Source: CAVVEQ01 sp963802095 (GTDB lineage Bacteria; Chloroflexota; Anaerolineae; Anaerolineales; Anaerolineaceae). Taken from it: a stretch of DNA of 64,000 bases. Shown here piece after piece: positions 61,055 through 64,000 of this stretch (position 1 is the first letter of the stretch; each line of letters opens with the position of its first letter). The notes beneath the pieces are model-generated. The model was not told the origin of the DNA. It was given only the letters and a program-made list of their open reading frames with translations, and did not search any database. Position numbers and translations under genes: made by a program. The DNA lies in the NCBI GenBank assembly GCA_963802095.1, contig CAWDHI010000003.1:101775-165774 (forward strand), in the 5' to 3' direction.

Positions 61055-62428
61055 ATGAATGAGATAAAACAGTATTACACCCTGAAACGAAAAATCCTAC
61101 TTAACCTGATATCCGGCGGGTCTGTGCTGATCACAATTATTGTGACCAGCTCGCTGATGAAATACTATACAGACATCATTGGTCTCAGCCCGGCCATCTA
61201 TGGTGTGGTGTTCCTTCTGTTCAGCGTTTGGAATGGGATCAACGATCCTATCATCGGTTTCTGGGCGGATAAAAGGGAATTCCTACACGGACGCGGGAAG
61301 TATATTCCGCTCATCCGCTGGGCTATCCCGATCATTGGGGTTTCGGTCATTGGCCTATTCTTCGCGTCCCCGAGTTGGAATGAGATTCTCATCGCGGTGT
61401 ACCTGCTGATTCTTCTGGTCATCTACGAAGGTGCGCAGACTCTTCTAAATGTCAGCTTTATGGCTTTCACGGTCAATACCTTTCTTCACACGGATGAACG
61501 GACGCAAATGCAGGTGATTGCCCAATACGTCAACATGGTGCCGATTTTTCTAGGCGGCATGATCCCGGTTTGGTTCCTGACCGGGGATTACAGCCGCACC
61601 GCGCTGGTGGCGATATTTTCCGTGGCAGCGTTGTTGGGGGTGTTCCTGATCTGGCTCGGTTCGCGTTATATCCGGGAAGATGAAAAATTCTATAAAGATC
61701 TTGAGGTAACGCGCGGCCTCAAGGAATTGCTTGGCCTTTCTAAAGAACTCCTCAAGGATAAAATCTTTGTGATCTTTATTCTTACTTTCCTGTTTATTCA
61801 AGCAGGCTCGGGCAATTATTTTTCGGGATATCTCTATTACATGGATAACGTCCTGGAAGTTTCGGGCTTGAAAGCCACCATACCGGATGTTTTGACTGGA
61901 GTCGCGCAGATGTTAATGTTTCCGCTGATTTACTTGCTGGTCAAAAAATTTGGCACGCGGAATACACTTGGTTGGGGGTTGCTGATCGCTGTATTTGGGC
62001 ATGCTGTTTTAAGTTTGCCAATCAACTATTGGGTCGCCGCCGGAACATATATTGTGATCCTGATCGGCTACGGATTTGGTTCTGCCATCATTAGTCCGAT
62101 GACCGGCTCGGTTATCGACCATATCGAACTCACCACCGGCAAACGCCAACCAGGAGTTGTTAGGGGGATCATGGCGATCATTCTTCTTCCTGCAGCGAGC
62201 TTCCAACCCCTGATCCTTAGCGTGATGTTGAGCGCTTCAGGTTATATCGGCGAGACAAAGAGCCAGACCGCAGAAGTGGTTCAAGCCATTCGCCTCGGCA
62301 CAGGCATCATCCCGGCGATTATCATCCTGATCGGGATTTTCCTGTTGTTTCGGCTTCCGCTCGACCATAAGAGAGAATTGGAAATTCAGGCAGCCATCGA
62401 GGCAAAACATGGCATTCAACCTGACTAA
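61055..62428 (+). CDS. GPH-family (MelB-like) sugar:cation symporter
   Basis: A 457-residue major-facilitator transporter of the glycoside-pentoside-hexuronide type with 12 predicted transmembrane segments. The N-terminal half has the family's FSVWNGINDPIIGFWADKRE and YIPLIRWAIPIIGVSVIGLF blocks; the conserved Asp in the second helix that couples cation flow in MelB is present (INDPIIG). It probably brings in the glycan fragment cleaved by the GH3 and GH38 enzymes. Located 16 bases after the GH3 gene and 20 before the mannosidase. Confidence 0.9.
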   Translation: MNEIKQYYTLKRKILLNLISGGSVLITIIVTSSLMKYYTDIIGLSPAIYGVVFLLFSVWNGINDPIIGFWADKREFLHGRGKYIPLIRWAIPIIGVSVIGLFFASPSWNEILIAVYLLILLVIYEGAQTLLNVSFMAFTVNTFLHTDERTQMQVIAQYVNMVPIFLGGMIPVWFLTGDYSRTALVAIFSVAALLGVFLIWLGSRYIREDEKFYKDLEVTRGLKELLGLSKELLKDKIFVIFILTFLFIQAGSGNYFSGYLYYMDNVLEVSGLKATIPDVLTGVAQMLMFPLIYLLVKKFGTRNTLGWGLLIAVFGHAVLSLPINYWVAAGTYIVILIGYGFGSAIISPMTGSVIDHIELTTGKRQPGVVRGIMAIILLPAASFQPLILSVMLSASGYIGETKSQTAEVVQAIRLGTGIIPAIIILIGIFLLFRLPLDHKRELEIQAAIEAKHGIQPD

Positions 62429-62448
62429 CTGAGCTAAGGATAGATCAA

Positions 62449-64000
62449 ATGCAGACACTACACGTAATTTCTCACACCCACTGGGACCGGGAATGGTACG
62501 AGACTTTTCAACAGTTCCGGCTGAAACTGGTGCACCTGATCGATGGCCTTCTGGAAATTCTCGCGCAAGACCACGAGTTCAAATATTTCATGCTTGACGG
62601 GCAGACCATTGTTCTGGATGATTACCTGCACCTGCGCCCCGAAATGGAAGAGACCCTGCGCGGGTACATCCAAAGCGGGCGCATCCTGATCGGACCCTGG
62701 CACATCCTGCCCGATATGTTCCTGGTCAGCCCCGAAGCGCACATTCGCAACCTGCTGCAAGGCGAGCGCACCACCCGCAGGTTTGGTCCCAAAATGCCGA
62801 TCGGCTACATTCCCGATCCCTTCGGTCACCCCGGGCAGGTTCCGCAAATTCTGAAAGGATTCGGTATCGAAGCTGCCGCCCTGTGGCGCGGGCTTAGCGA
62901 GGAACCCGCCGAACTGTGGTGGCAATCCCCGGATGGCTCGAAAGTCCTGCTGGCGTACCTGCGCGATAGTTACGGCAACGGGGCGAATTTTCCCGCCCGG
63001 GAGCCTGCGCAATTTGCCCAGCTCATCGCTGCTGCACGCGACTCGCTCGCGGTGAACTCAGCTGTTGATGATTTCCTGATCATGTTCGGCACCGACCACA
63101 TGGAGCCATCCCCGTTCACATCCCCGGCGATCGCGTATGCCAATGCCAACCTGCCCGGCACACAGGTGATCCATTCCACGTTACCTGAATACATGCGGCG
63201 CATTTCTGAATCCATCGCGCAACTGGAAACATCCATCCCCACGGTTTACGGCGAACTGAGGGCTTGCGACCGTTCTCCCTTGCTGCCGGGAGTGCTCTCC
63301 TCCCGCATGTGGATCAAGCAGCGCAATCACGGCAGCCAGACACTGCTCGAAAAATGGGCGGAACCATTCAGCGTTTTTGCCCAGAACATGATCCCGGCAA
63401 AAACATCCTTGAAGTCACCTGAAGCGATCGCTTCCAACCGCATCCGCAACGTCGCACCCATCATCCGCCAGGCATGGCGTTTGCTGATGGAAAATCATCC
63501 CCACGATTCCATCTGCGGCTGTTCGATCGACCAGGTTCACGATGAAATGAAACCGCGCTTCGACCAGGTGGACCAAATAGGTGAAGAGATCACCCTTCAG
63601 GCTTTGCAGGCGATCGCACAGGCAACCAATACGAGCCGCCAGGACGCATTCTCGTCCGTTGTGATTTTCAATCCGAATAGTGCGTTGCGCTGCGACCTCG
63701 TTGAGGTGGATCTGCAAGTCCCGGAAGAGATCACCCATTTCGAGCTCGTCGGTTCTGATAAAACAGTTATCCCGTATGAATTCCTTGGCGCGAGCAACCA
63801 GGAACTTGCCAACGTTTTGCTGAGTAAAAACAACCTGCGAGACACGATCGGCACGATTCACGAAGGGCGCGCTGCAGGTCTGGCAATTACCAGAGTGACC
63901 GTCTCCCGCCAGGGTGCAACCGTGACCATTGAAGCTACGCTGGATGGTGACGGGCAGCCCAATATCGCCGCCTGGCGGCAGGCGGAAGAAGAAATCTCCC
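62449..64000 (+). CDS. Alpha-mannosidase, glycoside hydrolase family 38 (partial, runs off the window)
   Basis: At least 517 residues, with no stop before the end of the window; full GH38 enzymes are usually 800-1000 residues. The N-terminus has the zinc-binding SHTHWDREWY (His11, Asp13), the nucleophile Asp123 in IPDPFGHPGQVPQIL, and the second zinc pair His352-Asp353 in NHPHDSICGCSIDQVHDEM. AAGGAT precedes the ATG at 62449. No signal peptide, so it is cytosolic like the bacterial GH38 enzymes that trim mannose from imported oligosaccharides. It is the fourth gene of the TetR-controlled operon. Confidence 0.93.
   Translation, partial: MQTLHVISHTHWDREWYETFQQFRLKLVHLIDGLLEILAQDHEFKYFMLDGQTIVLDDYLHLRPEMEETLRGYIQSGRILIGPWHILPDMFLVSPEAHIRNLLQGERTTRRFGPKMPIGYIPDPFGHPGQVPQILKGFGIEAAALWRGLSEEPAELWWQSPDGSKVLLAYLRDSYGNGANFPAREPAQFAQLIAAARDSLAVNSAVDDFLIMFGTDHMEPSPFTSPAIAYANANLPGTQVIHSTLPEYMRRISESIAQLETSIPTVYGELRACDRSPLLPGVLSSRMWIKQRNHGSQTLLEKWAEPFSVFAQNMIPAKTSLKSPEAIASNRIRNVAPIIRQAWRLLMENHPHDSICGCSIDQVHDEMKPRFDQVDQIGEEITLQALQAIAQATNTSRQDAFSSVVIFNPNSALRCDLVEVDLQVPEEITHFELVGSDKTVIPYEFLGASNQELANVLLSKNNLRDTIGTIHEGRAAGLAITRVTVSRQGATVTIEATLDGDGQPNIAAWRQAEEEIS

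Overview
The window looks like a chromosome segment of an anaerobic Chloroflexota bacterium, probably class Anaerolineae. This is inferred from gene content, with no ribosomal or marker gene present. The clues are many lipoproteins with Thr/Pro-rich linkers after the lipobox, an ECF sigma factor coupled to DUF5667/DUF5666 proteins, a bacterial RIO1-type kinase, an orphan anaerobic sulfatase-maturase-like radical SAM enzyme, SulP and BMP-type ABC transporters, and frequent TTG/GTG starts. I see no rRNA, tRNA, CRISPR array, insertion sequence or prophage.

Layout. 0-3.5 kb: 5-oxoprolinase genes pxpB-pxpC, an antisense TY-Chap-like gene, then a frameshifted pxpA. 3.5-6 kb: a GntR/LacI chimeric regulator in operon with two lipoproteins, one an SGNH hydrolase. 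6-9 kb: a Gmad2 lipoprotein and a beta-helix surface protein. 9-16.3 kb: frameshifted proC, an HSL-type esterase, an FGGY sugar kinase, a GyrI-like protein, a badly frameshifted YafY/WYL regulator, an M28 peptidase and a small membrane protein. 16.7-21 kb: a saccharopine-dehydrogenase-like oxidoreductase with an alpha/beta hydrolase, a TipA-type MerR regulator with a textbook 19-bp-spacer promoter, and a ThrE-like exporter. 21-26.6 kb: a GDP-mannose-hydrolase-like Nudix protein, a TPR/beta-propeller membrane protein, an ECF sigma factor with its DUF5667 partner, and a DUF5666 lipoprotein. 26.7-29.4 kb: a 5'-truncated transaldolase, a class II aldolase, and a RIO1 kinase preceded by an Arg-rich leader ORF that ends in a terminator hairpin. 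29.5-33.5 kb: two large exported proteins. 33.7-40.6 kb: methyltransferase, XdhC, aldo/keto reductase, second methyltransferase, SulP transporter and small envelope proteins. 41-44.8 kb: radical SAM maturase, Ser/Thr kinase, and FmdB with a CstR-like CsoR-family repressor. 44.8-52.7 kb: one minus-strand operon with a four-gene BMP-type ABC importer followed by DUF1116 (AllG/YlbE), FdrA (AllF) and a detached FdrA-domain peptide. 52.8-55.5 kb: a MASE1 histidine kinase and NarL-type regulator. 55.6-56.9 kb: an Fpg/Nei homologue lacking the catalytic proline, and a PPOX-fold protein. 56.9-64 kb: a TetR regulator divergent from a corrinoid-methyltransferase-like URO-D protein, GH3 glycosidase, GPH sugar transporter and GH38 alpha-mannosidase; the last runs off the window.

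How they fit together. The clearest functional units are: (i) the TetR-controlled glycan operon at the right end, driven by a perfect sigma-70 promoter with operators inside it; (ii) the importer plus FdrA/DUF1116 carbamoyl-transfer operon; (iii) the ECF/DUF5667/DUF5666 envelope module; and (iv) the leader-peptide/RIO1 unit. At least four genes between 3.2 and 14 kb (pxpA, the surface protein, proC, the WYL regulator) carry indels, several in short homopolymers, while residues on either side still read as normal family members. Sequencing or assembly error is as likely as true decay for these.
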